64,000 bases of DNA from Capronia americana. Its lineage: Eukaryota > Ascomycota > Eurotiomycetes > Chaetothyriales > Herpotrichiellaceae. This document shows positions 1 through 10,408 of the stretch, piece by piece. The number at the start of each line of letters is the position of its first letter. Positions within the stretch are counted from its first letter, which is position 1. Location of the stretch: positions 3,286,001 to 3,350,000 of the forward strand of contig JADWQD010000003.1 of NCBI GenBank assembly GCA_016110215.1, in the 5' to 3' direction. Under the pieces are notes generated by a model, which saw only the letters and a program-made list of their open reading frames with translations, had not been told where the DNA came from and made no database searches. A program made the translations under genes and the position numbers.

Positions 1-931
1 GAGTGCCCGTGATAGTGATGAGGTAAAGAACAAGAGCCGTAGCCATATCGGTGCGGATGATGGCAAACGTAAAGAATGCAGGCATCGCGATCAGACCGTA
101 GCTGATGGTTTGAGTAAACCGTGCCCACCGGTCTAGGTATGAGTCAGTGGCAGCAGAGGGTGGTCGTTTGAGGGCTCCCTTCACCCTCAACCACACACTG
201 AAGGTGGACAAAGCACCATAAGCAATGGGGAGGATATATAGCGGGTCTCCCGAAACAAGACTAGGGATCCAAAACAGAGATTCAGTATCGAAGCCTGGCT
301 CGATGCGTCCAAGTTCCGCGTCGATGTCGCTGGTGGCTCTTCCGAAGAAACTGTAGATGAGCGAGACGATATCTCTCTCATCGCCCGCCATGCGTCTGAT
401 GCAATTCATGCTCAGAACCCATAAGGGAACAAACGAAATGGCCAGCACAGGCTCAACCCAGACGGGTAGATATTTGTTGTGCTCTTGTATGGCTGCCCTT
501 CGAGCTTTCAGCTGTTCGATCACCCAGGTTTCTGCTTTCTTCGCATCTCCTTCCCTCCCCCCTGGGTACTTGATCCTTGCTGTTTCTTGATATGCTTTCC
601 GCCAGGCTGATGAAAGTTGCGTGGCGGTCTCTCTCGGGCCTCTGGCTCGTTGCGTTAAATATTGGATGGGTATCCAACACGTTCGGATCAAGGTGGCACC
701 CAAGGGAATGGTGAGAGACCATGGCAGGCCAGTCTGCGTATGTAGTTCTTGAAAGCCCCAGTGAATGGCTTGGGAAGCCGGTTCAAGCAGGTCGAGGAGA
801 AAGTCATTGGACCTCGAGGAGTGGAAGCTGCGCGCCAGACATGACTTGTATCGGAGGTCCTGGCTGGCACATTGTGACGGGTGAATGATTCTTGAAGATC
901 GCAGGCATCGTAAAGAGCCACTAGAGAGCAT
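1..931 (-). CDS. COX18: Mitochondrial inner-membrane insertase, Cox18-like (3' end outside window)
   Basis: The frame is open from an ATG at 931 down to base 1, giving about 310 residues; the C-terminus lies beyond the left edge. The first 45 residues are rich in Arg, Ser and hydroxylated residues with no acidic run, as in a mitochondrial presequence, and include an RSFHSSRS stretch typical of fungal cleavage regions. A phrase like FQELHTQTGLPWSLTIPLGATLIR follows in two overlapping parts, which is the first membrane segment of the Oxa1/YidC/Alb3 family in its Cox18 branch. Further hydrophobic segments lie near WVEPVLAISFVPLWVL, LYILPIAYGAL and ISYGLIAMPAFFTFAI. In yeast, Cox18 exports the C-terminal domain of Cox2 across the inner membrane. 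No intron is needed in the visible part. It is divergent from ALG11, with 329 bp between start codons. Oxa1 itself is less likely because of the LPWS-type first helix. Confidence 0.8.
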   Translation of the reverse strand, partial: MLSSGSLRCLRSSRIIHPSQCASQDLRYKSCLARSFHSSRSNDFLLDLLEPASQAIHWGFQELHTQTGLPWSLTIPLGATLIRTCWIPIQYLTQRARGPRETATQLSSAWRKAYQETARIKYPGGREGDAKKAETWVIEQLKARRAAIQEHNKYLPVWVEPVLAISFVPLWVLSMNCIRRMAGDERDIVSLIYSFFGRATSDIDAELGRIEPGFDTESLFWIPSLVSGDPLYILPIAYGALSTFSVWLRVKGALKRPPSAATDSYLDRWARFTQTISYGLIAMPAFFTFAIIRTDMATALVLYLITITGT

Positions 932-1260
932 AATCAGCTAATGGTTCCTGAACGAGAATCCGCTGAATTGATCTCGGCTGCGATGCTCGCTGGCAGGGAA
1001 AAGTGTCAGTCGCGTCTCCGATGCGCCGACGCGAGCCATGGGCAGTGGGGGTTGAAACTGTTACATAGGTGGCAGTGTGTGCATGGTCAAACGCTGCGTC
1101 ACCGTTGGCTGATCCGCAAAATGATACCTGGCACCCTTTCGACATTCGATCCTCAGCCCTCGTAGGCAGCAGCTTACCTGTCCGCGTTTCCTTTCTCCTG
1201 GACCAACAGTATCGGAAGTATGAGCCTCGTTGTCTTCAGGGTCCTTCTCCAGAACTGGCA

Positions 1261-2943
1261 ATGGCCACCTCAAGCATCGTGGCTCTTTTGGCGGTAGTTC
1301 CGCTTTTGCCTTTCATCCTGATCTTGCTGGTTCAACTGTGGCTGCGCGCCCTCGGCTGGCATCTACAGGCAAATGCTAGAGAGAGGAAGGCCGCAATTAT
1401 TAGACGCGTCGAGGCCGAGAGGGTAGCCGTCACAGAACATCGAGGTTCTCAGGAGGCCGAAGACGGGTGGGAAAAGATCGAGAAGTCTGGCGCAGCTGAG
1501 AATGGCAAACCTCTCCTGGATGAATGGAATGGCGTTGTCGGCTTTTTCCATCCCTTCTGGTGAGTCTCATCGCTTATTAACTGAGCCCAGGCAGGATCTG
1601 ACTTCAGCAGTAATGCTGGCGGAGGAGGTGAAAGAGTGCTCTGGGCTGCCATAGCCGCAACGCAGAGCCGGTGGCCCAATGCCATATGCGCGGTTTATAC
1701 AGGTGACCACGACATCGAGAGGGGGGCGGTGGTCGCAGCTGTCAGGAAACGCTTCGACATCGCGCTTCAAGAGCACTCCTTAGTCTTCCTATACCTGTCG
1801 AAGCGCGATGTTGTTCTTGCCAGCAACTACCCCTACTTTACGCTATTGGGCCAGTCGTTAGGATCTTTGATCTTAGCATATGACGCTTTTCAGCTTCTTG
1901 TTCCGGACATCTTCATCGATACCATGGGCTATGCGTTTGCCCTTGCCTTCTGCAGATACCTATTTCCGAATGTACCGACCGCGGCCTACGTACATTATCC
2001 CACCATCTCAACCGACATGCTTGAAAGCCTTGATGACACGACTGGTGATAGGGGCATTCACTCCGGTGCGGGGAGGGGTCTGAAGGGTACAATGAAGAGG
2101 TACTACTGGCACGCCTTTGCGAAGCTGTATGGCTTTGTAGGCCGACAAGTCGATGTCGTTATGTGCAACTCTACCTGGACGCAAGGTCATATACGACAAC
2201 TATGGAAACCCAAAAAACCATCTCCATCTTTCGCCACCATCGTCTACCCACCTTGCCCCGTGGAGGAACTAGAAAAGAAGATCCAGTTGACGCCGGAAGG
2301 TGAGAAGCAACGAGAAAATGTTGTTCTGTATATCGCCCAGTTTCGACCGGAGAAAAACCATTCTCTTATCCTTAGAGCCTTCGCCAAGTTCTACCATGCA
2401 GCAAAGGACAAGCCTAAACTGGTCTTGATCGGATCTGTCAGAAGTAACACGCCGGACGAGAAGCACGTCTACAACCTCCGCCTCGAGGCACGAGAGCTCA
2501 AGATCCAGGACGCCACGACTTTCATCTGTGACGCCGCTTTCTCGGTGATCCTTGATTATCTGAGGAAATCCAGTATCGGCACAAATGGGATGTACGCTGA
2601 GCATTTCGGAATCGGAAATGTCGAGGGACTCGCGGCGGGACTGGTCCCGGTGGTACATAACAGCGGCGGGCCCAAGCTGGACATCGTGGTGCCTTTCCAG
2701 GGTCTGCCCATCGGCTTTCTGGCCGAAACCGCCGATGAATATGCTGCTGCTTTTGCTCGCGTGGCGTCAATGAGCCCACAAGAGAGGCTTGCAATGAGAT
2801 TGAGAGGTCGAGCCAGTACGAAGCGATTCAGCGAGGAGGCTTTTGCCAGGAAATGGGTGGCAGAAATGGAGACCTTGGTCGGGCTGCAGAAGTCAAGACG
2901 AGGTGAGATCGTCACTCACTTGGAGAAGACTGATGTCCTATGA
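1261..2943 (+). CDS. ALG11: GDP-Man:Man3GlcNAc2-PP-dolichol alpha-1,2-mannosyltransferase
   Basis: Two exons, 1261-1559 and 1611-2943, give 543 residues. The 51-nt intron has a GTGAGT donor and a CAG acceptor, and splicing restores the family motif HPFCNAGGGGERVLW. Alg11 adds the fourth and fifth mannoses to the dolichol-linked oligosaccharide on the cytosolic face of the ER for N-glycosylation. An N-terminal hydrophobic anchor lies at about residues 3-32. The GT4 part shows AAYVHYPTIS, CNSTWTQGHI, IAQFRPEKNH, and GTNGMYAEHFGIG followed by an E-x7-E pair that binds the nucleotide sugar. A VVHNSGGP loop follows. The start at 1261 was chosen because it precedes the membrane anchor; the frame is open further upstream but has no better ATG. 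Length agrees with fungal Alg11 (about 540-600). Confidence 0.93.
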
Positions 2944-3289
2944 TTGCTACAACAATGATACCCTGATGGCTCTTTGCCAGATCTCGTTCTGAACAATGAT
3001 TTATTTTCGTTGAATGCGAACTTACGCAGAAACCGTCTGACCTTCTCTATCAGGAGATGCTGGCTGAAGGCTCCGAGGATTCTCCGAGCGCTCTTCGCCA
3101 CAGCCTCTCAGCCTCACCTTTGAGTTGCCTCAAAGTCGCAACTCAGGTCTTTGGTCACTTTTGCTCTTTGACAAACCTCCACGCCCAGAACTTGCCTTGT
3201 TCATATAACCCTCCCGGCCCTCGCGCGAGAAGAGACCTCCTTTTTCTCTTTGCCCTTAGCACTTTAACTTTGTCTTGCGGTCATCCACC

Positions 3290-3865
3290 ATGTCGCTCTG
3301 TCTCAATCGCCTCCAGGAAGAAAGGTACGAATCGCATAGTGGCCGCCTAGTTTCAGTCGCTGATACGGACTTACAGGAAGCAATGGCGGAAAGATCATCC
3401 ATTTGGCTTTTTCGCCAAACCCGTAAGGGGTGCAAATGGTGTGATTGACCTCAAGAACTGGGAAGTCGGCATACCAGGGAGAGAGAAGACAATCTGGGAA
3501 GGAGGGTTGTTCAAGTTGAACCTCACCTTTCCGGATGAATACCCTACCAAACCTCCAAAATGTACGACACGTCACATGCGCCTCTGAGAGCGGAGAGCTG
3601 ACCCGTCCTAGGCAAATTCACTCCTCCGCTATTCCACCCTAACGTCTACCCATCCGGCACCGTGTGTCTCTCGATCCTGAACGAAGAGGAGGGTTGGAAA
3701 CCGGCAATCACTATCAAGCAGATCCTCTTGGGCATCCAAGATCTCCTCAACGACCCAAACCCCGAATCGCCTGCGCAGGCTGATGCATACAACCTGTTCA
3801 AGAAGGACCGGGCCGCATATGAGAAAAAGATAAAGAGCGTCGTCAAGGAAAACCCCGCACCTTGA
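3290..3865 (+). CDS. UBC9: SUMO-conjugating enzyme E2
   Basis: Three exons, 3290-3324, 3377-3561 and 3612-3865, join to 157 residues, exactly the family length. The protein begins MSLCLNRLQEERKQWRKDHP and has the UBC fold throughout. The active-site cysteine lies in HPNVYPSGTVCLSIL, followed by NEEEGWKPAITIKQIL, the Ubc9-specific loop that reads SUMO consensus sites in substrates. It takes SUMO from the E1 (Aos1-Uba2) and transfers it to lysines, mainly in the nucleus. Introns are 52 and 50 nt with GTACGA donors. The three-exon structure restores every conserved residue, so the model is secure. The gene is co-oriented with ALG11 with 346 bp between them. Confidence 0.96.
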
Positions 3866-5057
3866 GAGTGCAGGGCCATACCGAAGTGGGTTTGCGACAA
3901 GCATTAGTGAGAGAATGATGAACTGGCACGCAGTCGACAAGCGATATTGCGACCAATGATGAGCATGTGGATTTCAAGCGCGGCGTCTGGCAATGGACGT
4001 GAATCACAGTAGCAGTTTACAGGCGGGGATATTGTGGAAGATTCGGGCTAGAGGCTATGAAGAGTGCAGTTTGCAGGATGGAGTTAGCAAGGAGGGCAGA
4101 GGGACAGGAGCCACGGTCTACACTCCACGTGTTACTTTTCGTCAGCCGGAAGATGAGCCTTTTTCTCAAAGGCTTTGCTTCTGGGGACTCGTGCTTGGTT
4201 GGGCATTCCTGCATGGGTAAAGACCACAGGTCGATCTTGCCTCTGGGGTGTTTAGAAGGAGTCCGATCGTAACCCCCACGCTAGGGCCCTGCCACGCTCG
4301 AGGGGCTGAACGAGAAAGTGCGGGGACGGATATATGCATCTCATGATAGGCATTTGGTCAGGTCCAGCGCAAGTCAAAGAACCAACAGGCGTGTCTTCCC
4401 ACCACTAATCTTCGGCTTCTTATGTGATACTCGTAATAAGGAGAGGTCGCGTGCCGAAAATCGGGCTCCTCCCTCCCTCGGGATGCGCGGCCGGCCAGGC
4501 ACGAAAACCCCAATTCTTCTTGAACGTTCCTCAAATTCAAATTACAGCACCACTCACTGGCGGGTACAGTGAACGGCGAAGTAAAGAGGGGTTGAACCTT
4601 ACTTAATGGGCCTTCAGATCCGCTGCTCGTCATGGCTAGCCTCATCACTTTGTCTCTTATCTTTTCCCGAAGTCAAAGTGAGGTACGGTGGGAAGTTAAG
4701 GTGAGGGCCGAACCAAAGTGCGTCTCAACCAGATCGTCAACAGAGAGCACAGTCGACGATTCCGAGGAATCTTGTCATAGTCAGATCGTTGAGTGGGAGT
4801 CTCGTCAACTAAAAAGTCAGCGGCGTTCACTCATGTGAGCAGCCCGATATTTTCAGCCCTCATATTTGAGTCATCCCACGCTCATCTTTTTGCCTTCGAA
4901 ATTTTGGGCCCGAGCGTGGAACTGCTTTTTATTTCCTCCCACGCCCACGCCGCCACACTCCTTTCACATCTTGCATACCTCTTCACACCCTTCCTCCTCT
5001 TGCAAGACCAAGCAAGCAGAACGTCGTGGGCAGCAGCGTGGGAAATCGTGGGCAGTC
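3866..5057. other. Intergenic region between UBC9 and asparagine synthetase
   Basis: This 1.2-kb stretch has only short frames with no recognisable protein. It should hold the UBC9 3' end and the promoter and leader of the asparagine synthetase gene. A CACGTG E-box is at 4126-4131 and a TGAGTCA element at 4867-4873. Pyrimidine-rich sequence just before 5058 looks like a fungal leader. Confidence 0.5.
4867..4873. promoter_or_regulatory. Gcn4/CpcA-type TGAGTCA element upstream of asparagine synthetase
   Basis: A perfect TGA(C/G)TCA site lies 185 bp before the start codon. In fungi this is the binding site of the cross-pathway-control bZIP factor (Gcn4, Cpc1, CpcA), which activates amino-acid biosynthesis genes. 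Asparagine synthetase is a typical target. A second TGACTCA at 5157-5163 is inside the first intron and overlaps its branch point, so it is probably incidental. Confidence 0.6.
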
Positions 5058-6952
5058 ATGTGTGGAATCTTCGCGTGCCACAAGTGAGTGATGCACTTCG
5101 TTCCTGGATCCCGAGCCCTGGCCGAGATCGGCGCATTCGCAAAAAGTACGAGCTACTGACTCAATTTGCTCACAGTCATCCGTCGATTGCAGCCTTTAAG
5201 ACCACTGCTCTTCAGTGCGTCAAATGCCTCCGACATCGTGGCCCTGACTGGTCTGGCAACTGGTCTGGAAATAACACCATCCTCTGCCATGAACGCCTCA
5301 GTATAGTGGGAGTGGACAGCGGGGCGCAACCTCTGGTCAATGATGAAGGGACAATTGCCTTGGCCGTCAATGGCGAAATCTACAACCACAGAATCCTTCG
5401 CAAGCATTTGAAAGTCCCCTACAGCTTCAAGACCAACAGCGATTGTGAGGTCATAATCCCTCTGTACCAGGAATACGACACAGACGCTCCCAAGCACTTG
5501 GATGGCATGTTTTCCTTTGTTCTCTATGACAAAGAGCAAGATCGCACAGTTGCCGCACGGGATCCCATCGGCATCACCTCGTTCTATCTCGGTCGATCGA
5601 GCCAGACACCGGGCGCAGTCTTTTTTGCTTCCGAGTTGAAAGCCCTTGCCCCGGTGTGCGACAACATCATCTCATTCCCGCCCGGCCACATCTATGACTC
5701 CAAAACGGACAAGATGACCCGATATTTTGAGCCGACATGGTGGGATCCCGCCAGAGTCCCCTCCACGCCTGTGGACTATAAGCTGATCAGACACACACTG
5801 GAAAAGGCGGTGCTCAAACGGCTCATGGCCGAAGTGCCATACGGTGTACTGCTGTCTGGCGGCCTCGACTCAAGCTTGACGGCCTCGATCGCGCAACGGG
5901 AGTCTTTGCGTCAGCAATCGATTCTCAAGCGTCGGAGCCAAACCAACGGCGTCAATGGCCATGTCAACGGCGAGGTCAACGGTGAAGTCAACGGCGGACC
6001 CAACGGATACCACACGCCAGAGACTGGTACCAGACTAGTGGGTATCGATGATGATGATGAGCTGTCAACCGTAACTTTCCTCCCGCAGTTGCACTCATTC
6101 TCCATCGGTCTGCCAGATGCGCCCGACACGAAAGCAGCAATTGAAGTCGCCAAATTCCTGGGAACTAAGCACCACGACTTCACATTTACCATTCAAGAAG
6201 GACTCGACGCACTATCAGACGTCATCTATCACCTTGAAACCTACGACGTCACAACCATTCGTGCATCCACACCTATGTACCTGCTGTCGAGGAAAATCAA
6301 GGCATTGGGAGTTAAGATGGTCCTGAGTGGCGAAGGTAGCGACGAAATCTTTGGAGGTTACTTGTACTTCCACGCCGCTCCGAACAAGGAGGAGTTCCAT
6401 AAAGAGACCATCAGAAGAGTCAAGAACCTCCACCTGGCCGACTGTCTGCGCGCGAACAAATCCACATCGGCGTGGGGTGTCGAAGCTCGTGTCCCGTTCT
6501 TGGACAAGCAATTCCTCGAAGTGTCGATGAACATCGACCCGGCAGAGAAGATGATCACCAACGGCCGAATTGAGAAGTACATCCTCCGGAAGGCATTCGA
6601 CACCTCCGATGAACCTGATACCAAGCCTTACCTGCCAGACCATATCTTGTGGCGTCAGAAGGAGCAATTCAGCGATGGAGTGGGTTACGGCTGGATCGAT
6701 GCATTGAAGGATAACGCTGAGATCAACGTGACGGATGAGATGATGGCCAACCCCAAGGCTGAGTGGCGCGATGATGTACCGACCAGCAAGGAGGCGTACT
6801 GGTATCGGCTGATGTTTGATCAACATTTCCCGCCCTACTGTGCCTCGACCGTTATGCGGTGGACGCCAACCTGGTCCAAACAGTCGGATCCCAGCGGACG
6901 AGCGATTGCCACGCATGTGGCGAGGTATGCGGAAGATGAAGCCGGCTCATGA
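5058..6952 (+). CDS. Asparagine synthetase (glutamine-hydrolysing)
   Basis: Two exons, 5058-5083 and 5176-6952, give 600 residues. The first exon supplies MCGIFACH, whose Cys2 becomes the glutaminase nucleophile; splicing continues as NHPSIAAFKTTAL. It makes asparagine from aspartate, ATP and glutamine in the cytosol. The N-terminal class-II glutamine amidotransferase domain (residues 1 to about 200) shows RHRGPDWSG, HERLSIVG and NGEIYNH. The synthetase domain has the pyrophosphate loop SGGLDSS at about residue 235 and SGEGSDEIFGGY further on. Between them, at about 264-290, is a low-complexity insert of repeated N-G-x-V-N-G units and an Asp run, which explains the length beyond the usual 560-580. 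The 92-nt intron ends in CACAG. The TGAGTCA element upstream suggests cross-pathway control. Confidence 0.95.
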
Positions 6953-7301
6953 GCATAGCTAGCGTACCGTGCGCAAGTTCGTTGTTGGCGGCATTTGCTG
7001 GAGTTGGCTGGATTAGTGAGGAGGATACCTGAGACATGTCTTTGGCAGACGAACTCTGATGAAGCTGGAAATACACCGCGGGAGGATTATATGCTGTTCC
7101 ACATCTGACCTAGCTGTGAAAAGCATTGAGTGGGCTCTCTAAAAGCTATGTTGTGGCTGACTTGTTCTCGTCCTCAAGAGTAATTCCTGGTACATAGTTG
7201 CAATGCGAACGAGTGAATACTGTGTACTGTACCCCTGACCGCGCCCGTACCGAAGGGAAACTCGCCCGAACACAGAGGCACCTCCCTCGGAGCCCGCCTG
7301 T

Positions 7302-7313
7302 GATTGGCCAATC
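7302..7313. promoter_or_regulatory. Palindromic double CCAAT box upstream of porin
   Basis: GATTGGCCAATC is a perfect 12-bp palindrome containing a CCAAT box on each strand, 157 bp before the porin start codon. The CCAAT-binding complex (Hap2/3/5, HapB/C/E) regulates many mitochondrial genes in fungi, so the position is sensible. Function is inferred. Confidence 0.5.
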
Positions 7314-7469
7314 CAGCTGCTGCTACTGCCAAACAACTCCGAACCATTTTCTTCGCAGCTCCAAACTTCACTTGAGAGTCTGTTGTTGTTTCGCTTTCTC
7401 AATCGCTCCCCCTTCTCCATAACCTCTACCTGCAATCCTCCGTGGACCTCGCACTCCAGATCGCCCATC

Positions 7470-8653
7470 ATGCCTGGCATTCCGGTTCCTTTCAGCGACA
7501 TCGCTAAGCCCGCGAACGATGTGAGATGCCCAGTCGAGTCCGTCCGACTTCGACGGGATTCTCCTGCTAACCTGGCAACTCTCTCTGCAGCTCCTCAACA
7601 AGGATTTCTACCATACTACCGCCGCCAATCTCGAGGTCAAGTCAAAGGCACCAAACGGCGTAGTGTAAGAAGCTTCTCCACGCCTCGAGATTGAACCAGT
7701 ATCTGATCCAAAGCGTGTGGTTGCAGCTTCAACGTCAAGGGCAAATCCGCGCACGATGGTCCCATCTCAGGCTCGGTGAGCACCACGATAATAAGAGACC
7801 AATTAAGAATATCACATGTTAACGGCCAGGGAAAGATCGAAGGGAAATACACCGACAAGGCAACTGGTAAGACGCCCTTTGCTTAATCGTCCGGATCAGC
7901 CCCGAGATGCTGACGAGTGGTGACAGGCCTCGCCCTCACCCAAACCTGGACCACCTCCAACAGCCTCGACACCAAACTCGAACTTGAAGACAACATCACC
8001 AAGGGCCTAAAAGCCGAAGTCCTGACAAACTATCTGCCTGCGAAGTCCACTTATGGCGGCAAGCTGAACCTCTTCTACAAGCAACCAAATATCCACACCC
8101 GCCTGTTCACGGACCTGTTCAAGGGCCCCACCGCCACTTTCGACGTCACGCTCGGGCATGAGGGATTCCTCATCGGTGCCGAGGGAGGGTATGACGTTGG
8201 CAAGGCCGCGATCACCAAGTACGCGCTTGCCGCGGGATACTCACAGGGGTCGTATGCAGCCGCCGTCACGGCGACGAACAACCTGACCGTCTTCTCCGCG
8301 AGTTACTACCATAAGGTCAACACCGAAGTTGAGGCCGGTGCAAAGGCGACTTGGGACAGCACGTCCGGAAGCAATGTCGGCTTGGAGGTCGCGACCAAGT
8401 ATAAGCTTGATCCCAGCTCTTTCGCAAAGGTAAGCCGAAAACAAAGACCCCTCGCCCCGCTTCCGTGCGATGCAGGAACTGACGCAGGTACGTGTGCATA
8501 TAGGCCAAGATCAACGATCGTGGTATCGCCGCTCTGGCATACAATGTTAAGCTCGGCACTGGCGTCACTCTCGGCCTAGGCGCATCGCTCGACACGCAGA
8601 ACCTCAACCAGGCCGCCCACAAGGTTGGGGCAAGCTTCACATTCGAGGGATAG
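7470..8653 (+). CDS. Mitochondrial outer-membrane porin (VDAC)
   Basis: Six exons (7470-7520, 7591-7664, 7727-7775, 7830-7866, 7927-8429, 8504-8653) join to 287 residues, near the usual 283. The protein starts MPGIPVPFSDIAKPANDLLN, the N-terminal helix of eukaryotic porin-3, followed by FYHTTAANLEVKSKAPNG. A GLK triplet (NITKGLKAEV), known as a nucleotide-contacting motif, is present, and the barrel ends with HKVGASFTFEG, the usual closing strand. It forms the main channel for ATP, ADP and metabolites through the outer membrane. Introns are small (51-74 nt) and concentrated at the 5' end. Every splice restores conserved beta strands. A CCAAT palindrome lies in the promoter. Confidence 0.95.
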
Positions 8654-9174
8654 ATCACCGGTCTGAAGATACCCTGGGAGTGAACTGGTGCGATGTGTGA
8701 GCGCGTGAGCGAAGGGCGATGCCCACTGGTCAATCGCATCGCGTCAAGAAACCACCCATGTAGAATGTAGTAAGCAGAGGGGGGAGACCATAACTCCGTG
8801 CCGTTTGCATGTACAGAAGACGCTTCAGAGGTAGAGCAAACTTAGCATAGAGCGCGACAGAATTCCCAACTTGTCTGTTTTGTCTTCCACTTTTAACCCA
8901 TCATACAGGATCGGGCATGAATTCTTCTGATGGGCATGCATGGCGACCGAGGCGAGGAAGCATTGGAGAGGTTATTCAATCTAGACACACCTCGGACGAG
9001 CTGGTTAAAGTCTATTGGATTTATACCAACGACAGATTGATTGACTTGCGCGTGTCATGTATCTCTATACCCTTCTTCCACGCACCTCGCGTTAGGCCGT
9101 TCAAAGTTCCGGGTTTCTGCACGCAGTCGACCACGTCTGCGCCATCGGCCTCAACAGCAGCAGCGGGGGCATTG

Positions 9175-10110
9175 CTAGCCTTTCGTCCATTCATTCCTCG
9201 CCGAATCCCTTCTACTACCGTCTGCGCGAGTCAAACCGCCCCCACGGGGGGTGCTGGCCATCTTTAGGATGAGAGTGCCTGCTCCTACGCTCAGGGCGAT
9301 GATGCCGCTGACAATAACGAATCTGGCCCAGAAGTTATCTTCCTCGACGACAGCCTGCGCGGCTGCTAGTTCCGCCTGCCGCCGGTTCATGCGCCGGTAA
9401 TCCTCGTGCGTCTGTGTCTTATATGTCGGCCTAGAGTCGAATGCTCTATTGGGATCGTCGGAGAAGGCGCCCGCATCGAACGTCCCGCCAGGGTATTCCT
9501 GGCCTGCAGCTGCTTGGTGAGCGCGGGCTTGAGCTTCGTGCTGTGCCCTCCCGGAAGCGCCGCCATGTGCGTAGAACGAGGGCGGAGGACCCTTGAACAC
9601 GTTCCGTCTTTTGCTCAGTCCGGAGGCAGGTCTGTGGCCCGCATATGTCCCCGACCTGCCGCTGCTGTGGTGGTGGTGTCGGCCGTGCCGCTCGTGCTGC
9701 TGCTGTGCGCGCATGACATCTCTGTCGTAGCGTTTCCTTTTCTCCGGGTCTGCGAGGACGGAGTAACTCTCGCTGATCTGCGCGAAGCGGTCGGCAGCCT
9801 GGGGGTCCTGGCGGTTCACGTCCGGGTGAGTTTCCTTGGAGAGGATGTAGAATTGACGCTTTAGGTCTGCTTTGGTGGCGTGCATTGGGAGTTTGAGCAC
9901 CTCATAATGATTCCGAGGTGCATTACCGGTCTGTTCGAGGTGGCGAGTGTGGGAGAAGGGACGACGATGACCTCGTGTCCGAGGGACGCATATTGAGGGG
10001 GTGGAGGAGGTGGTGGTGGTGGTGGTGGAGGCGAATGGTAGGGTCGCGTGAGAGAACCGAGGGAGGGGATGGGGGAGTGAGAGGGAGATGGAGGCTGGGC
10101 GAAGGATCAT
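9175..10110 (-). CDS. J-domain protein with mitochondrial-type N-terminus and C-terminal membrane segment
   Basis: A single-exon frame of 311 residues. Residues 1-60 are Ser/Thr/Pro/Arg-rich without a hydrophobic signal, resembling a mitochondrial presequence, and contain a poly-Thr run encoded by a GGT/ACC repeat. The J domain is at about 67-130 with the essential HPD at 95-97 (SKETHPDVNR), so it should stimulate an Hsp70. The rest is Ala/Gln/His-rich with a hydrophobic segment, FVIVSGIIALSVGAGTLIL, about 35 residues from the C-terminus. There is no zinc-finger or class-I DnaJ C-domain. This layout fits a fungal inner-membrane J-like protein, but the precise partner is unknown. It is convergent with porin and divergent from the MetAP2 gene, with about 300 bp between start codons. 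Confidence 0.8.
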   Translation of the reverse strand: MILRPASISLSLPHPLPRFSHATLPFASTTTTTTSSTPSICVPRTRGHRRPFSHTRHLEQTGNAPRNHYEVLKLPMHATKADLKRQFYILSKETHPDVNRQDPQAADRFAQISESYSVLADPEKRKRYDRDVMRAQQQHERHGRHHHHSSGRSGTYAGHRPASGLSKRRNVFKGPPPSFYAHGGASGRAQHEAQARAHQAAAGQEYPGGTFDAGAFSDDPNRAFDSRPTYKTQTHEDYRRMNRRQAELAAAQAVVEEDNFWARFVIVSGIIALSVGAGTLILKMASTPRGGGLTRADGSRRDSARNEWTKG

Positions 10111-10408
10111 GCCTCATACTTGGTGATTTCGTGTTGTTTGAAAACGAGGAAAAAGAAGTGAAGCTTCGAAGAAAGACGCTGATAAGGCGAATTGATCATA
10201 GGCCCGTGACGTCTTTCACCCAGGACTTGAAGTCACGGTTGCAAGGGGTCATACACGTGACCAAGATTCAAGCGGCGCCATGGGCTTTTCTAACCGCAGT
10301 TTTGCCGCTGCGGTGCCTGCGTTGTACGAGTATAGTTTTCTTATTCTAGCCTTGTCGAGGACTTCTTCCTTCCTGGTAATCAAGAATACCGCATTCAGGC
10401 CTGTCAAC
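10111..10408. promoter_or_regulatory. Bidirectional promoter between J protein and MetAP2
   Basis: The 298 bp between the two start codons must serve both genes. It contains a CACGTG E-box at 10254-10259 and a TGACGTC (CRE-like) element near 10207. Both are only sequence matches. The MetAP2 frame is open through the right half, from an ATG at 10280. Confidence 0.4.

Noticed and set aside
5157..5163. Second TGACTCA near asparagine synthetase as a Gcn4 site
   Set aside because: It lies inside the first intron and overlaps the CTGAC branch point, so it is explained by splicing.
9406..9864. 152-codon frame on the plus strand
   Set aside because: It is antisense to the J-domain protein and is a shadow of its GC-rich coding sequence.
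10280..10408. In-frame N-terminal extension of MetAP2 from an upstream ATG
   Set aside because: The extra 43 residues are unlike the family and lie in the shared promoter; the ATG at 10409 gives the normal start.
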